Of a stretch of DNA of 64,000 nucleotides, positions 51,359-61,060 are shown in pieces. The translations under genes were made by a program, and so were the position numbers. Position 1 is the first letter of the stretch. Every line of letters starts with the position of its first letter. Source of the stretch: an uncultured Pelagibacteraceae bacterium (GTDB lineage Bacteria > Pseudomonadota > Alphaproteobacteria > Pelagibacterales > Pelagibacteraceae); assembly GCA_902561585.1 (NCBI GenBank), contig CACEQK010000001.1, positions 1 to 64,000 of the forward strand. Direction: 5' to 3'. The notes under the pieces were generated by a model, which made no database searches, was not told the origin of the DNA, and saw only the letters and a program-made list of their open reading frames with translations.

Positions 51359-51837
51359 TGAATAATAATAAATTTATCTTAAATAGTATTTTAGTTTTTA
51401 GTTTTCTATCTTTAGCCATTGCCTATTTCATTCAATATAAACTGGGACACAAACCTTGTAATTTATGTTTAGTTGAAAGAATTCCTTATATTTCAGCTTT
51501 AATTCTAATTTCATTAATATTTATATTAAATAAATTTCAAAAAGTTATTTCCGGCATATTATTGTTACTTTTTATTTTTGGTGCAGTAGTTTCTTTTTAT
51601 CATGTTGGAATTGAACAAGGTTTTTTTAGTGAGTCGTTAGTGTGTGATTTAGGTGCATCTTCTGAAAATCTATCTTCAAAAGAGCTTTTAAAACAGCTTG
51701 AAAATAAAACAGCTGTAAGCTGTAAAGATGTAACTTTTAGGTTTTTTGGGCTTTCTCTTGCTACAATTAATACAATTATTTCAATTCTTTTAAGTTGTAT
51801 TATGATTAAAGTTATTAAAAATTATGGAAAAAACTAA
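51355..51837 (+). CDS. DsbB-like disulfide bond formation protein (start likely 51355/51358 rather than 51289)
   Basis: YFIQYKLGHKPCNLCLVERIPY CxxC motif, second Cys pair region; four TMs; ATGATGA junction with upstream stop. Confidence 0.85.
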   Translation: MMNNNKFILNSILVFSFLSLAIAYFIQYKLGHKPCNLCLVERIPYISALILISLIFILNKFQKVISGILLLLFIFGAVVSFYHVGIEQGFFSESLVCDLGASSENLSSKELLKQLENKTAVSCKDVTFRFFGLSLATINTIISILLSCIMIKVIKNYGKN

Positions 51838-52357
51838 TAAGAAATATTTAGAAGAAATTATCCGAGTAGATCACGCGGGTGAGCGCGGCGCTATCAAAAT
51901 ATATGAGGGTCAACTTTTGGCTTTAAAAACTTTTAAACAAGATGAATATTTAAAAAGAAAAATTGAAGAGATGAAAGAACATGAAAAAGAACATTATGAA
52001 TATTTTAATGGTGAAATTCAGAAAAGAAATATTAAACCTACAAAACTTTTACCTTTATGGGATATCTTAGGAGTAACACTTGGTTTTGGTACTGCGATGC
52101 TTGGTGAAAAAGCGGCCATGCTGTGCACTGCGTCTGTAGAAGAAGTAATTGATGATCATTATAAAAATCAAACTTACAAACTTGGTGATGATGAGAAAGA
52201 GTTAAAAGAAAAGATAATGAAATTTCGTCAAGATGAATTAGATCACAAAGACATTGCTTATGAACATGGAGCAACAAAAAAAGGTTTGTTTGGGGTTTTA
52301 GATAAAGTAATTAAGACTTCTTCAAGAATAGCGATTACAATTTCAGAAAAAATTTAA
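51824..52357 (+). CDS. Demethoxyubiquinone hydroxylase (Coq7 family)
   Basis: IRVDHAGERGAIKIYEGQ, EKEHYEYF, ELDHKDIAYEHGA di-iron ligands. Confidence 0.92.
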   Translation: MEKTNKKYLEEIIRVDHAGERGAIKIYEGQLLALKTFKQDEYLKRKIEEMKEHEKEHYEYFNGEIQKRNIKPTKLLPLWDILGVTLGFGTAMLGEKAAMLCTASVEEVIDDHYKNQTYKLGDDEKELKEKIMKFRQDELDHKDIAYEHGATKKGLFGVLDKVIKTSSRIAITISEKI

Positions 52358-52927
52358 TTAAGGTTCTAGCTCGATATCCCAGTATAGATAATCCATCCAA
52401 CTTTCGTGTAAAAAATTTGGAGGAAAGTTTCTTCCATTTCTATGTAAATCTTCTACAGTGGGTGCATATGGTTTGTTAGCTAAATTAAGATCACAGTCTT
52501 TATAAAGCTTTCCACCTTTTTTAACGTTACAACTAGAACAAGCTGTAACAACATTATTCCAATCAGTTAATCCACCTTTTGATTTTGGTAATAAATGATC
52601 AAACGTTAAATCTTTTTTATCTCCACAGTACTGACAAGTGAATTTATCTCTCAAAAAAACATTAAACCTTGTAAAGTTCGGATTTTTTGAAGGCTGTATA
52701 AAATTTTTAAGTGCAATTACACTTGGCAAGTTCATTTCAAATGAAGGGCTTCTAATTTTTCTTTTGTAGTTAGAAACAATACTTACTCTGTCTAAAAAAA
52801 CTGATTTGACTGCATCCTGCCAGCACCAAATTGAAAGCGGGTAATAACTTAGCGGTCTGAAGTCAGCGTTCAATACTAACGCTGGACATTTTTCAAGAGG
52901 AACTTTATCGACAGCAGAAATAATCAT
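52358..52927 (-). CDS. HNH endonuclease-family protein
   Basis: CQYCGDKKDLTFDHLLPKSKGGLTDWNNVVTACSSCNVKKG. Confidence 0.92.
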   Translation of the reverse strand: MIISAVDKVPLEKCPALVLNADFRPLSYYPLSIWCWQDAVKSVFLDRVSIVSNYKRKIRSPSFEMNLPSVIALKNFIQPSKNPNFTRFNVFLRDKFTCQYCGDKKDLTFDHLLPKSKGGLTDWNNVVTACSSCNVKKGGKLYKDCDLNLANKPYAPTVEDLHRNGRNFPPNFLHESWMDYLYWDIELEP

Positions 52928-52988
52928 ATCTTGAAGCTAACTGATACAAATATTTATATCAAGTTATAATTGTGTAACACTAAAAAAA

Positions 52989-53645
52989 TTAAGAATTAAA
53001 TTGTTTTTTTATAAATTGTAGGCCCAAACTTGACCCTTCGGTTGGTATACGATGTTCACAGTTTTTAAAAATTTGTGTTTCAATTTCGTATTTATTTTTA
53101 TTAAAAAAATCTTTAGCCTCTAATAATGAGTCGATAGAGACAACTTGATCAATATCCCCATGCATTAATATTATTTCTGGTCTAGAATTAATATTTTTAG
53201 ACAAGTGATCAGTATCAATAATTCTACCTGAATAACCAATGATAGAATTTACTGCATCTTTTCTTTTTAAGCCTGTCTGTAAAGTAATCATACAACCTTG
53301 GCTAAATCCTCCAATGATAATTTGATTAGCTTGTATATTATTTTTTGTTTTTACCTCATCGATAAGTTTATTTAATTTATTCTCTGCGACCAACGATTTA
53401 GCTAAAACTTGCTCTGGTGTTTGATCCATTAGATCGAACCATTGAAAACCAGAGGGGCTTGCCGCACATTTCTCAGGAGCATCAGGACAAATAAATATTG
53501 TATCAGGCAAATGAGCTCGCCAATAATTTGCAAGGATTGAGATATCATTCCCATCTCCTCCATATCCGTGGCAAAGTATTACAGCGTTTTTGGGTTTATT
53601 TTTAGAAAGAGGTTCTAAAACAATTGTATTTAATGAATAGGTCAT
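52989..53645 (-). CDS. Carboxylesterase/phospholipase-like alpha/beta hydrolase (YpfH-like)
   Basis: VILCHGYGGDGND, GGFSQGCM, HGDIDQVV. Confidence 0.88.
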   Translation of the reverse strand: MTYSLNTIVLEPLSKNKPKNAVILCHGYGGDGNDISILANYWRAHLPDTIFICPDAPEKCAASPSGFQWFDLMDQTPEQVLAKSLVAENKLNKLIDEVKTKNNIQANQIIIGGFSQGCMITLQTGLKRKDAVNSIIGYSGRIIDTDHLSKNINSRPEIILMHGDIDQVVSIDSLLEAKDFFNKNKYEIETQIFKNCEHRIPTEGSSLGLQFIKKQFNS

Positions 53646-53661
53646 GATAGTAGAATATTAA

Positions 53662-53862
53662 ATGTCTGAATTTTTTTTTAACTTTATTGGTTTCACTTTA
53701 TTAGGTGCTGTAGCCGTTGTTTTAATAATGGGTATATATACTTTATTTAAGGGTGGAAGTACTAGTAAAAAATATTCTAATAAATTAATGCAATTACGTG
53801 TCTTACTTCAATTTATTGCAATTATAGTTTTGGTTCTTTTGGCTTATTTTTTTAAAAATTAA
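53662..53862 (+). CDS. HIG1-domain-like twin-TM protein
   Basis: MGIYTLFKGGSTSKKYSNKLMQLRVLLQFIAI HIG1 signature. Confidence 0.75.
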   Translation: MSEFFFNFIGFTLLGAVAVVLIMGIYTLFKGGSTSKKYSNKLMQLRVLLQFIAIIVLVLLAYFFKN

Positions 53863-54386
53863 ATATATTTTTTAATTAAATTAATAAAATCCTCACTTAC
53901 AAAATCCACTTCACCGATGACCCTGCCAAATTCATCACCGTTTTTATCGATCAAAATGCTTGTTGGCAGTCCTCGCATTTTGAACTGTTTTACTAATTTA
54001 AAGTCTGGATCATAATATGTATCTAAACTCACTACGTTGATACTTCTAAAAAAATCTCTTACTTTAAGTTTGTTCGGTTTTTCCGTGTTGATTGCGTAAA
54101 TTTTAACTTGTGGGTACTGATTAGTTAGTTTTTCAAGCGATGGCATTTCTCTTTTACAAGGAGCACACCAAGTCGCCCAGAAATTCAAGATCATGATGTT
54201 GCCTTTTTTATTAGTTAAATCGACATCATTAAGATTTGAATCTTTAAATTTTAATTCTTTAATTTGAGTCGGTTTTTCATGAATTACTATATTTTTTGAA
54301 AAATCTTCTGCCCCATAAAGATTATGGCTAAGCAAATATAGAAGGATTATGTGAATATAGATTTTAAAAGATTTACTAATTTTCAT
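53859..54386 (-). CDS. TlpA-family thiol:disulfide oxidoreductase
   Basis: LNFWATWCAPCKREMPSLEKL, GLPTSILIDKNG. Confidence 0.92.
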   Translation of the reverse strand: MKISKSFKIYIHIILLYLLSHNLYGAEDFSKNIVIHEKPTQIKELKFKDSNLNDVDLTNKKGNIMILNFWATWCAPCKREMPSLEKLTNQYPQVKIYAINTEKPNKLKVRDFFRSINVVSLDTYYDPDFKLVKQFKMRGLPTSILIDKNGDEFGRVIGEVDFVSEDFINLIKKYI

Positions 54387-54416
54387 ATTAATTTAAATTA
54401 GAAATAGCACAGTAAA

Positions 54417-55802
54417 ATGAAAAATAAAAACAAAACTGTTTGGTCAAATAGATTTAAAAGTAAAACGTCTCAATCTTTTCAAAAGATAGGGTCTTCAATT
54501 CATATTGATAAAAGACTTTATGAACAAGACATAGCTGCGTCTATTGTGCATACTCAAATGTTATCAAAACAAAAGATCATTAAAAGTGAGGATGCAAACA
54601 AAATTATCAATGGTCTTAAAAAAATTAAGACACAAATAGATAAAGGTAATTTTGAATTTAAAGAAAAATTTGAGGATATTCATTTAAATATTGAAAAAGC
54701 ACTATTTGATATCATAGGTCCTTCAGCTGGATATATGCACACTGCTAGATCAAGAAATGATCAAGTAGTTACTGATTTTAAATTATGGATCAAAGATGCC
54801 TCTAAAGAAATTTTAAAAGACATCTCTTTAGTTATGAAAAATTTGCTTAAAAAAGCGGAAAAAAATACAGACACAGTGATGCCTGGATTAACTCATTTAA
54901 AAAACGCACAACCAATTTCATTTGCGCATTATCTTTTATCTTATTTTGAAATGTTAAAGAGAGATAAAAAAAGATTTGAAAATAACCTAAACCTTTTGGA
55001 TGAATGTCCTCTTGGATCAGCTGCGCTTTCTGGAACCTCGTATAAGATCGATAGAACTTATACTGCAAAAAAACTTGGGTTTAAAAAACCAACTGATAAC
55101 TCTATCGACTCTGTATCTGATAGAGATTTTGCAATAGATTTTTTATACGCTTCTGCTGTTTGTGCAATGCATCTTTCAAGATTAGCAGAAGATTTTATTA
55201 TTTATAATTCTGATGCTTTTAAACTAATTTCTTTTAAAGATAGTATGCTTACTGGTTCTTCAATAATGCCTCAAAAGAAGAATCCTGATCCGGCAGAGCT
55301 CATTAGAGGGAAAGTTGGAATAAATTATGGAAAGCTGAATGCAATTTTAACAATTATGAAAGGTCTTCCTATGTCTTATTTTAAAGATATGCAGGAAGAT
55401 AAAGAATTAGTTTTCAGTGGGTTTGATACTTTAAAAAATACTCTAACCATGAGCGCTGAATTAATTAATTCGGTTAATCCTAATAAATCAAACATGCTTT
55501 TCATGGCTAACCAAGGCCATACGACGGCTACTGATTTTGCTGATTATCTTGTAAAGAATAAAAATATATCGTTTAGAGAGTCATATGCCATTTCAGCAAA
55601 ACTTGTAAATTTTGCTGAAAAAAATAAAAAATTATTGTCTGAGTTGAGCCTGAAAGAAGTTAAAAAATTTTATAAAGATTTGGATAAAAGTGTTTTAAAA
55701 GTATTAGATGTTAAAAATTCAATGAATATGAAAAAATCTCATGGAGGAACATCTGTAATTAATGTTAAATCAATGATAAAAAAATATAAAAAGGAAATTT
55801 AA
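54417..55802 (+). CDS. argH: Argininosuccinate lyase
   Basis: HTARSRNDQVVTDF, GSSIMPQKKNPDPAELIRGK. Confidence 0.97.
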   Translation: MKNKNKTVWSNRFKSKTSQSFQKIGSSIHIDKRLYEQDIAASIVHTQMLSKQKIIKSEDANKIINGLKKIKTQIDKGNFEFKEKFEDIHLNIEKALFDIIGPSAGYMHTARSRNDQVVTDFKLWIKDASKEILKDISLVMKNLLKKAEKNTDTVMPGLTHLKNAQPISFAHYLLSYFEMLKRDKKRFENNLNLLDECPLGSAALSGTSYKIDRTYTAKKLGFKKPTDNSIDSVSDRDFAIDFLYASAVCAMHLSRLAEDFIIYNSDAFKLISFKDSMLTGSSIMPQKKNPDPAELIRGKVGINYGKLNAILTIMKGLPMSYFKDMQEDKELVFSGFDTLKNTLTMSAELINSVNPNKSNMLFMANQGHTTATDFADYLVKNKNISFRESYAISAKLVNFAEKNKKLLSELSLKEVKKFYKDLDKSVLKVLDVKNSMNMKKSHGGTSVINVKSMIKKYKKEI

Positions 55803-55912
55803 TGAAAATTATTGCTACTTTTTTCTTAGTAATATTTGTCCTATCAAGTTGCGGAAAAAAATCTGAACCTAAATATCAAGGTAAAATTAATCAGATAAAT
55901 ATAATTTCATAA
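55802..55912 (+). CDS. 36-aa LptM-like small lipoprotein (not in supplied ORF track)
   Basis: MKIIATFFLVIFVLSSCGKKSEPKYQGKINQINIIS*; lipobox LSSC; argH-small lipoprotein-lysA synteny; TAATG overlap with argH. Confidence 0.8.
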   Translation: MKIIATFFLVIFVLSSCGKKSEPKYQGKINQINIIS

Positions 55913-55916
55913 TCAA

Positions 55917-57146
55917 ATGCAAAACTTTAGATATGTTGGTAAAAATTTATTTATTGAAAAGTTATCAATTAAAAATTTCTTAAAAAAACAAAAGACACCT
56001 TTTTACATTTATTCAGAAAATCAAATAGTTACTAATTTTCTTAAATTTAAAAATACATTTAAAAAAACTAATCCTTTGATTTGCTTTGCAGCAAAATCTA
56101 ATAGTAATTTAAATATACTAAGGGTACTTGGAAAATTAGGTGCTGGAGCTGATGTAGTATCAGGCGGTGAATTATTGAAAGCTCTTAAAGCAGGTATAAA
56201 GGCAAAAAAAATTGTTTTCTCTGGAGTAGGAAAAACTGAAGAAGAATTGAAAATAGCTATCAATAAAAATATTTTATTAATCAACTGTGAGTCTGAAAGT
56301 GAGGCCAAATTAGTTAACAGTTTGGCTAAAAAATTAAGAAAAAAAGTTTCAATAGGATTTAGATTAAATCCTAATATTGATGCAAAAACACACAAAAATA
56401 TATCAACTGGTAAAGCTGAAAATAAATTTGGATTATCAATTAAGAGCTTTAAAATTTTTCTTAAAAAAATTAATTCTCTAAAAAATATCAATCTTGATGC
56501 ACTTAGTGTTCATATTGGAAGTCAGATCTTAAATGATGCGCCTTTCAAAAAAACTTTAAATGTGATGAGTAAATTGATCAAAGAATTGAGACTTAATTTA
56601 AAATATGTAGATTTAGGGGGTGGATTTGGCATAAATTATACAAATAAAGAAAAGCCAATTAATCTAAATAAATACTCCAAACTTGTAGAAAATTTTTCAA
56701 AAAAATTAAATTGTAAAATAATTTTTGAACCAGGTAGATCAATAATAGGAAATACTGGTCTTTTAATAAGCAAAGTACAATTCATAAAAAAAGGAGCTAA
56801 TAAAAACTTTATTATATTAGACGCTGGTATGAATGATTTTATGCGCCCTGCTTTGTATGATGCATTTCACCAAATTATTCCTGTATCTAAAAACTCGGCA
56901 AAGACGAAAGGTAAAATAGAGTTTGTAGGACCGATTTGTGAAAGTACTTGTAAATTTGGAATATACAAAAATTATCAGAGAATAAATGAAAACGACTTTA
57001 TAGCTATTACTAATGTAGGAGCCTACGGTTCATCATTATCCTCTAACTATAATACTAGACCATTAATTGCTGAAATTTTAATCAATAAAAATAAATTAAG
57101 ATATATTAGAAAGAAACAAAATTTACTAAAATTGATTAGTTCTTAA
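55917..57146 (+). CDS. lysA: Diaminopimelate decarboxylase
   Basis: ICFAAKSNSN PLP Lys, HIGSQI, CESTCKFG; follows argH. Confidence 0.95.
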   Translation: MQNFRYVGKNLFIEKLSIKNFLKKQKTPFYIYSENQIVTNFLKFKNTFKKTNPLICFAAKSNSNLNILRVLGKLGAGADVVSGGELLKALKAGIKAKKIVFSGVGKTEEELKIAINKNILLINCESESEAKLVNSLAKKLRKKVSIGFRLNPNIDAKTHKNISTGKAENKFGLSIKSFKIFLKKINSLKNINLDALSVHIGSQILNDAPFKKTLNVMSKLIKELRLNLKYVDLGGGFGINYTNKEKPINLNKYSKLVENFSKKLNCKIIFEPGRSIIGNTGLLISKVQFIKKGANKNFIILDAGMNDFMRPALYDAFHQIIPVSKNSAKTKGKIEFVGPICESTCKFGIYKNYQRINENDFIAITNVGAYGSSLSSNYNTRPLIAEILINKNKLRYIRKKQNLLKLISS

Positions 57147-57859
57147 TGCAATTTTTAAAATCTTTAATCTTTAATATTTTTTTATTTGCTGGGCTCATAA
57201 CAATTTTTATCCTAGCTATACCAACATTAGGTCTACCTAGTAAATTCACAATATTTTTTGGTAGAGTGTCAGCTAAGTACATAGTTTTTCTAATAAAAAT
57301 TATTCTTCATTCAAAAGTAATATTTCATGGCGTTGAAAATTTAAAAAAGGTAGATAATTTTTTTGTTGCTTCAGCCCATCAATCAATGTTCGAGACATTT
57401 GCATTACAAATACCTTTGGATGGCCCTATCTTTATTTTAAAAAAAGAACTATTAAATATTCCGCTATTTGGTTGGTATTTAAGAAAAATAGGATCAATCG
57501 CAATAGTTAGGCAAACAACTACAAAAGAAAATTTAAACTTTTTTGATAAAATTAAAGAAACAATAGATAAAAGTAAAAGACCTTTACTTATATTTCCTCA
57601 GGGGACTAGAATAAAACTTGATGAACGGCCGCCATTTAAAAAGGGGGCCGGTAGAATTTATAAAACCTTAAATTTACCCTGCATACCTGTGGCTTTAAAC
57701 ACTGGAAAAGTTTGGCCAAAAAATAGTTTTATGAAATATACAGGTGATATACATATTTCATTTTTAGAACCCATCATGCCTGGTAAAGAAAGCGATGAAT
57801 TTCTCAAAGAAATAGAAGATAAAATTTATACTGAGATAAAAAAATTAGAGATTAGATAG
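57146..57859 (+). CDS. 1-acyl-sn-glycerol-3-phosphate acyltransferase (PlsC-like)
   Basis: SAHQSMFET (HxxxxD-like variant region), FPQGTRI. Confidence 0.88.
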   Translation: MQFLKSLIFNIFLFAGLITIFILAIPTLGLPSKFTIFFGRVSAKYIVFLIKIILHSKVIFHGVENLKKVDNFFVASAHQSMFETFALQIPLDGPIFILKKELLNIPLFGWYLRKIGSIAIVRQTTTKENLNFFDKIKETIDKSKRPLLIFPQGTRIKLDERPPFKKGAGRIYKTLNLPCIPVALNTGKVWPKNSFMKYTGDIHISFLEPIMPGKESDEFLKEIEDKIYTEIKKLEIR

Positions 57860-58909
57860 TATTGAATTAGAACATTTAATGGTATCAGCGTTCCCGCCTA
57901 AATCTTTAGTTCTGTTATTTTTTTCACTTAAAGATTTTTCAATAGCTTGAACGATTGAATTGGAAGCTTGTTTTTCTCCTAAATAATCTAACATCATTGC
58001 ACCGGACCAAATTTGACCTACAGGGTTTGCAATTCCTTTACCAGCAATATCAGGGGCTGAACCATGCACTGGCTCAAATAGAGATGGAAATTTATTTTCT
58101 GGATTAATATTCCCAGATGGAGCAATTCCAATAGTTCCAGTGCAAGCAGGTCCTAAATCAGAAAGGATATCTCCGAATAAATTAGATGCAACTACTACAT
58201 CAAACCATTCGGGGTTAAGTACAAATCTAGCTACCAAAATATCTATATGAAACTGATCTGTTTCAATATCTGGATAATTTTTCTTCATCTGATTAAAACG
58301 CTCATCCCAAAATGGCATCGTAATTGAAATTCCATTTGATTTTGTTGCATTGGTTAATTTTTTTCTTTTTCTTTGTTTAGCTAGCTCAAAAGCAAATTTT
58401 TGAACTCTATCTATTCCGTGTGCAGACATTATTGTCTCTTGAACGGCTATTTCTCTTTCGGTATTTTTAAACATTCTTCCACCAACTGAAGAATACTCAC
58501 CCTCGGTATTTTCTCTGACAATCAACATGTCGATATCACCTGGTTTTTTGTTCGCTAAAGGTGGATTAATACCAGGAAATAATTTTACAGGTCTAAGATT
58601 AATATATTGATCAAACTCTCTTCTAAACTGAAGCAGTGAACCCCATAAAGAAATATGGTCAGGGACTTGGTCCGGCATACCAACTGCTCCAAAAAATATA
58701 GCATCATGTTTTCCTAATTTTTCTTTCCAGTCATCTGGGAGCATTTTCCCGTGTTTTTCGTAATAATCACAGGAGGCAAAATCATATTCTGTAAAATTTA
58801 TTTTAAATTGATGCTTTTCTGCAGCATCTTTTAAAACTTTTAAACCTTCAGGAACAACTTCTTTTCCTATTCCGTCGCCCGGTATTGATGCTATGTTATA
58901 TTCTTTCAT
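57845..58909 (-). CDS. Isocitrate/isopropylmalate dehydrogenase family, tartrate/D-malate dehydrogenase-like
   Basis: IPGDGIGKEVVPEG, NTEGEYSSVGGRMF, NLFGDILSDLGPACTGTIGIAPSGNI. Confidence 0.85.
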   Translation of the reverse strand: MKEYNIASIPGDGIGKEVVPEGLKVLKDAAEKHQFKINFTEYDFASCDYYEKHGKMLPDDWKEKLGKHDAIFFGAVGMPDQVPDHISLWGSLLQFRREFDQYINLRPVKLFPGINPPLANKKPGDIDMLIVRENTEGEYSSVGGRMFKNTEREIAVQETIMSAHGIDRVQKFAFELAKQRKRKKLTNATKSNGISITMPFWDERFNQMKKNYPDIETDQFHIDILVARFVLNPEWFDVVVASNLFGDILSDLGPACTGTIGIAPSGNINPENKFPSLFEPVHGSAPDIAGKGIANPVGQIWSGAMMLDYLGEKQASNSIVQAIEKSLSEKNNRTKDLGGNADTIKCSNSILSNL

Positions 58910-58912
58910 TAA

Positions 58913-59809
58913 TTAATTCCTGCCAAATCCAGGTTTATCCGTATCTTGTCCAGCTTCAATAATCTCTTTTCTCACTTTTTTTGTCGATGAGAATATTTCT
59001 AGAAGTTTTTTACTGTCCTTATTTTTAATAGCGTTTTTAATTTCCTCTAGATTTTTAGAGTAATTATCTAATACTTTTAAAATATTTTCACTATTATCAA
59101 TAAAAATATCTTTCCACATTAATGGGTCTGATGCAGCTATTCTTGTAAAATCTCTTAACCCACCAGCGCTGTATTGAATAACGTCATTTTTAAATTTGTC
59201 TTCATTATTAATTGCTGTTTTGACAATACTGTAAGCTACTGCATGTGGTAAATGACTTGTAAGTGATAAAATATAATCATGATCTTCAAATGACATTAGT
59301 TTTACTTTACTTCCAAGACTAGACCAAAACTTTTCTAGTTCATTAATTTTGTCTTTATTAACTTTTTTATCTGCAGATAAAATACACCATCTATTGTTAA
59401 ATAAACTTGAAAAACCAGCTTCTGGTCCACTGTACTCAGTTCCTGCTATAGGATGTGAAGCAATCCAATTAACATTTTTAAGATTTAAGTTGCTAATAAT
59501 TTTATTTACTTCTTTTTTAGCAGAGCCTGTATCAGTTAAAATCACATTTTCTTTCAAATTAGAATGAATAGAAAGAAGTATTTCTTTGTAACTACTTAGT
59601 GGAGAAGAAATAATTACTAGATCAGAGTCTCTAACTACATCTGAGATATTATTATTTATTTCAACTGAAAAGTTCTTTTTTAAATATTCAGTTACTTTTG
59701 AAGACTTATCATAAACACTTATTTTAGATGCTAATTTTTTTTCGTTTACAGATCTTAAGATTGAAGAACCGATTAAACCACAACCAATTATACTAATCTT
59801 ACTAAACAT
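58913..59809 (-). CDS. tyrA: Prephenate/cyclohexadienyl dehydrogenase
   Basis: IIGCGLIGSSILRSV, SHPIAGTEYSGPEAG, LTSHLPHAVAYSIV. Confidence 0.9.
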   Translation of the reverse strand: MFSKISIIGCGLIGSSILRSVNEKKLASKISVYDKSSKVTEYLKKNFSVEINNNISDVVRDSDLVIISSPLSSYKEILLSIHSNLKENVILTDTGSAKKEVNKIISNLNLKNVNWIASHPIAGTEYSGPEAGFSSLFNNRWCILSADKKVNKDKINELEKFWSSLGSKVKLMSFEDHDYILSLTSHLPHAVAYSIVKTAINNEDKFKNDVIQYSAGGLRDFTRIAASDPLMWKDIFIDNSENILKVLDNYSKNLEEIKNAIKNKDSKKLLEIFSSTKKVRKEIIEAGQDTDKPGFGRN

Positions 59810-60884
59810 TTAATATTTTTTTTATTTTAGAAATTAATTTTCTATTTTCTTCACTTTTTCCAATTGTTATCCTAAGTGAATTCTTAATACCATAAACATC
59901 CATTTTACGAACTAAAATTCCTACTTTAGCTAATAATTTAAAAACTCTTGATGAATTAATTTTTACTTTATCAAAATTAACTAATAAAAAATTGCTATAG
60001 CTTCTATTAGTTTCAATTTTCATTTTTCTAAATTCATTAAACATTTTTTTATTCCAATTATTGACGTGTTTAATTTCTTTATTTAACCAAGCACTATCTT
60101 TTACTGCGGCAGATGCGGCAAACAAAGCTGCTTTGTTTACATTAAAAGGTGGCTTAATTTTATTTAACGTATCAATAATTTCTTTTGATCCATACCCCCA
60201 CCCCACTCTCAATCCTGCTAGGCCATAAATTTTTGAAAATGTTCTTGTCATTACCACATTTTTAAAGTTAGAAAATAATTTTAACGCTGAAGAATAATTT
60301 TTTTGTTTTACATATTCAAAATAAGCATCATCAACTACTAACAAAATATTGCTTCGTAGTTTTTTTCGTAAAAACAGCAAATCTTTTTTTGTAACATAGG
60401 TCCCGGTTGGATTATTAGGATTAGCTAAAAATACAACTTTTGTCTTGTTAGTTACTTTTTTTAAAATATCTTTTACTGAAACTGTAAAGTTATTTTCTTT
60501 TGAATAAATAACTTTTGCTCCATTCATTTTGCTATAAATTCTATAAATAATAAAACTATACTTAGGCACAATTACCTCATCACCTTTTTTTAGGTATGCT
60601 TTACAGATTAATTCAAAAATTTGATCTGAACCTGATCCCAAAACAATTCTATTTTTATCTAGTTTAAATTTTTTTGATAAAGTTTCTCTTAAGAAAGTAC
60701 CATTGGTATCGGGATATCTTGCAAAACTTTTTGATACTTTTATATATTCTTTTTTTGCTTTTGGGCTAGGTCCAAGTGCAGATTCATTAGCTGATAATTT
60801 TATCTTTGCTAGTCTATTTTTAAATACGCTCATTCCTGCCACGTATTTTTCAGCTATTATGTTATTTGGTTTAGGTAATCTCAT
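59802..60884 (-). CDS. hisC: Histidinol-phosphate/aromatic aminotransferase
   Basis: LSANESALGPSP, LANPNNPTGTYV, TRTFSKIYGLAGLRVGWG. Confidence 0.9.
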   Translation of the reverse strand: MRLPKPNNIIAEKYVAGMSVFKNRLAKIKLSANESALGPSPKAKKEYIKVSKSFARYPDTNGTFLRETLSKKFKLDKNRIVLGSGSDQIFELICKAYLKKGDEVIVPKYSFIIYRIYSKMNGAKVIYSKENNFTVSVKDILKKVTNKTKVVFLANPNNPTGTYVTKKDLLFLRKKLRSNILLVVDDAYFEYVKQKNYSSALKLFSNFKNVVMTRTFSKIYGLAGLRVGWGYGSKEIIDTLNKIKPPFNVNKAALFAASAAVKDSAWLNKEIKHVNNWNKKMFNEFRKMKIETNRSYSNFLLVNFDKVKINSSRVFKLLAKVGILVRKMDVYGIKNSLRITIGKSEENRKLISKIKKILNV

Positions 60885-60943
60885 TTATTAATGTAATATC
60901 CAAATTGTTAGAGTTTTTCTAGAAGTCTTTATCTTATATAAAA

Positions 60944-60972
60944 TTGACAAGTTTGTGATGATCTAGTAAATA
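60944..60972 (+). promoter_or_regulatory. Putative sigma-70-like promoter of metX: TTGACA-N17-TAAATA
   Basis: Perfect -35 hexamer, 17-nt spacer, moderate -10. Confidence 0.5.
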
Positions 60973-60976
60973 GATA

Positions 60977-61028
60977 TCGCGCTGATTTAACCATATTGCA
61001 AGCGCATAATAAATTTAGCTAAAAAGGG
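60977..61028 (+). ncRNA. SAM-II riboswitch aptamer
   Basis: TCGCGCTGATTTAACCATATTGCAAGCGCATAATAAATTTAGCTAAAAAGGG closely matches the SAM-II (metA-type) consensus and the marine metagenomic metX aptamer as I recall it; upstream of metX. Confidence 0.95.
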
Positions 61029-61032
61029 AGAT

Positions 61033-61058
61033 GCCCAGTTTAGCTGGGCTTTTTTTTT
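61033..61058 (+). terminator. Intrinsic terminator between SAM-II aptamer and metX
   Basis: GCCCAG-TTTAG-CTGGGC followed by T9, ending 2 nt before the ATG at 61061. Confidence 0.85.
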
Positions 61059-61060
61059 GG

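Noticed and set aside
56021-56491. 156-aa minus-strand ORF
   Set aside because: Fully antisense to lysA.
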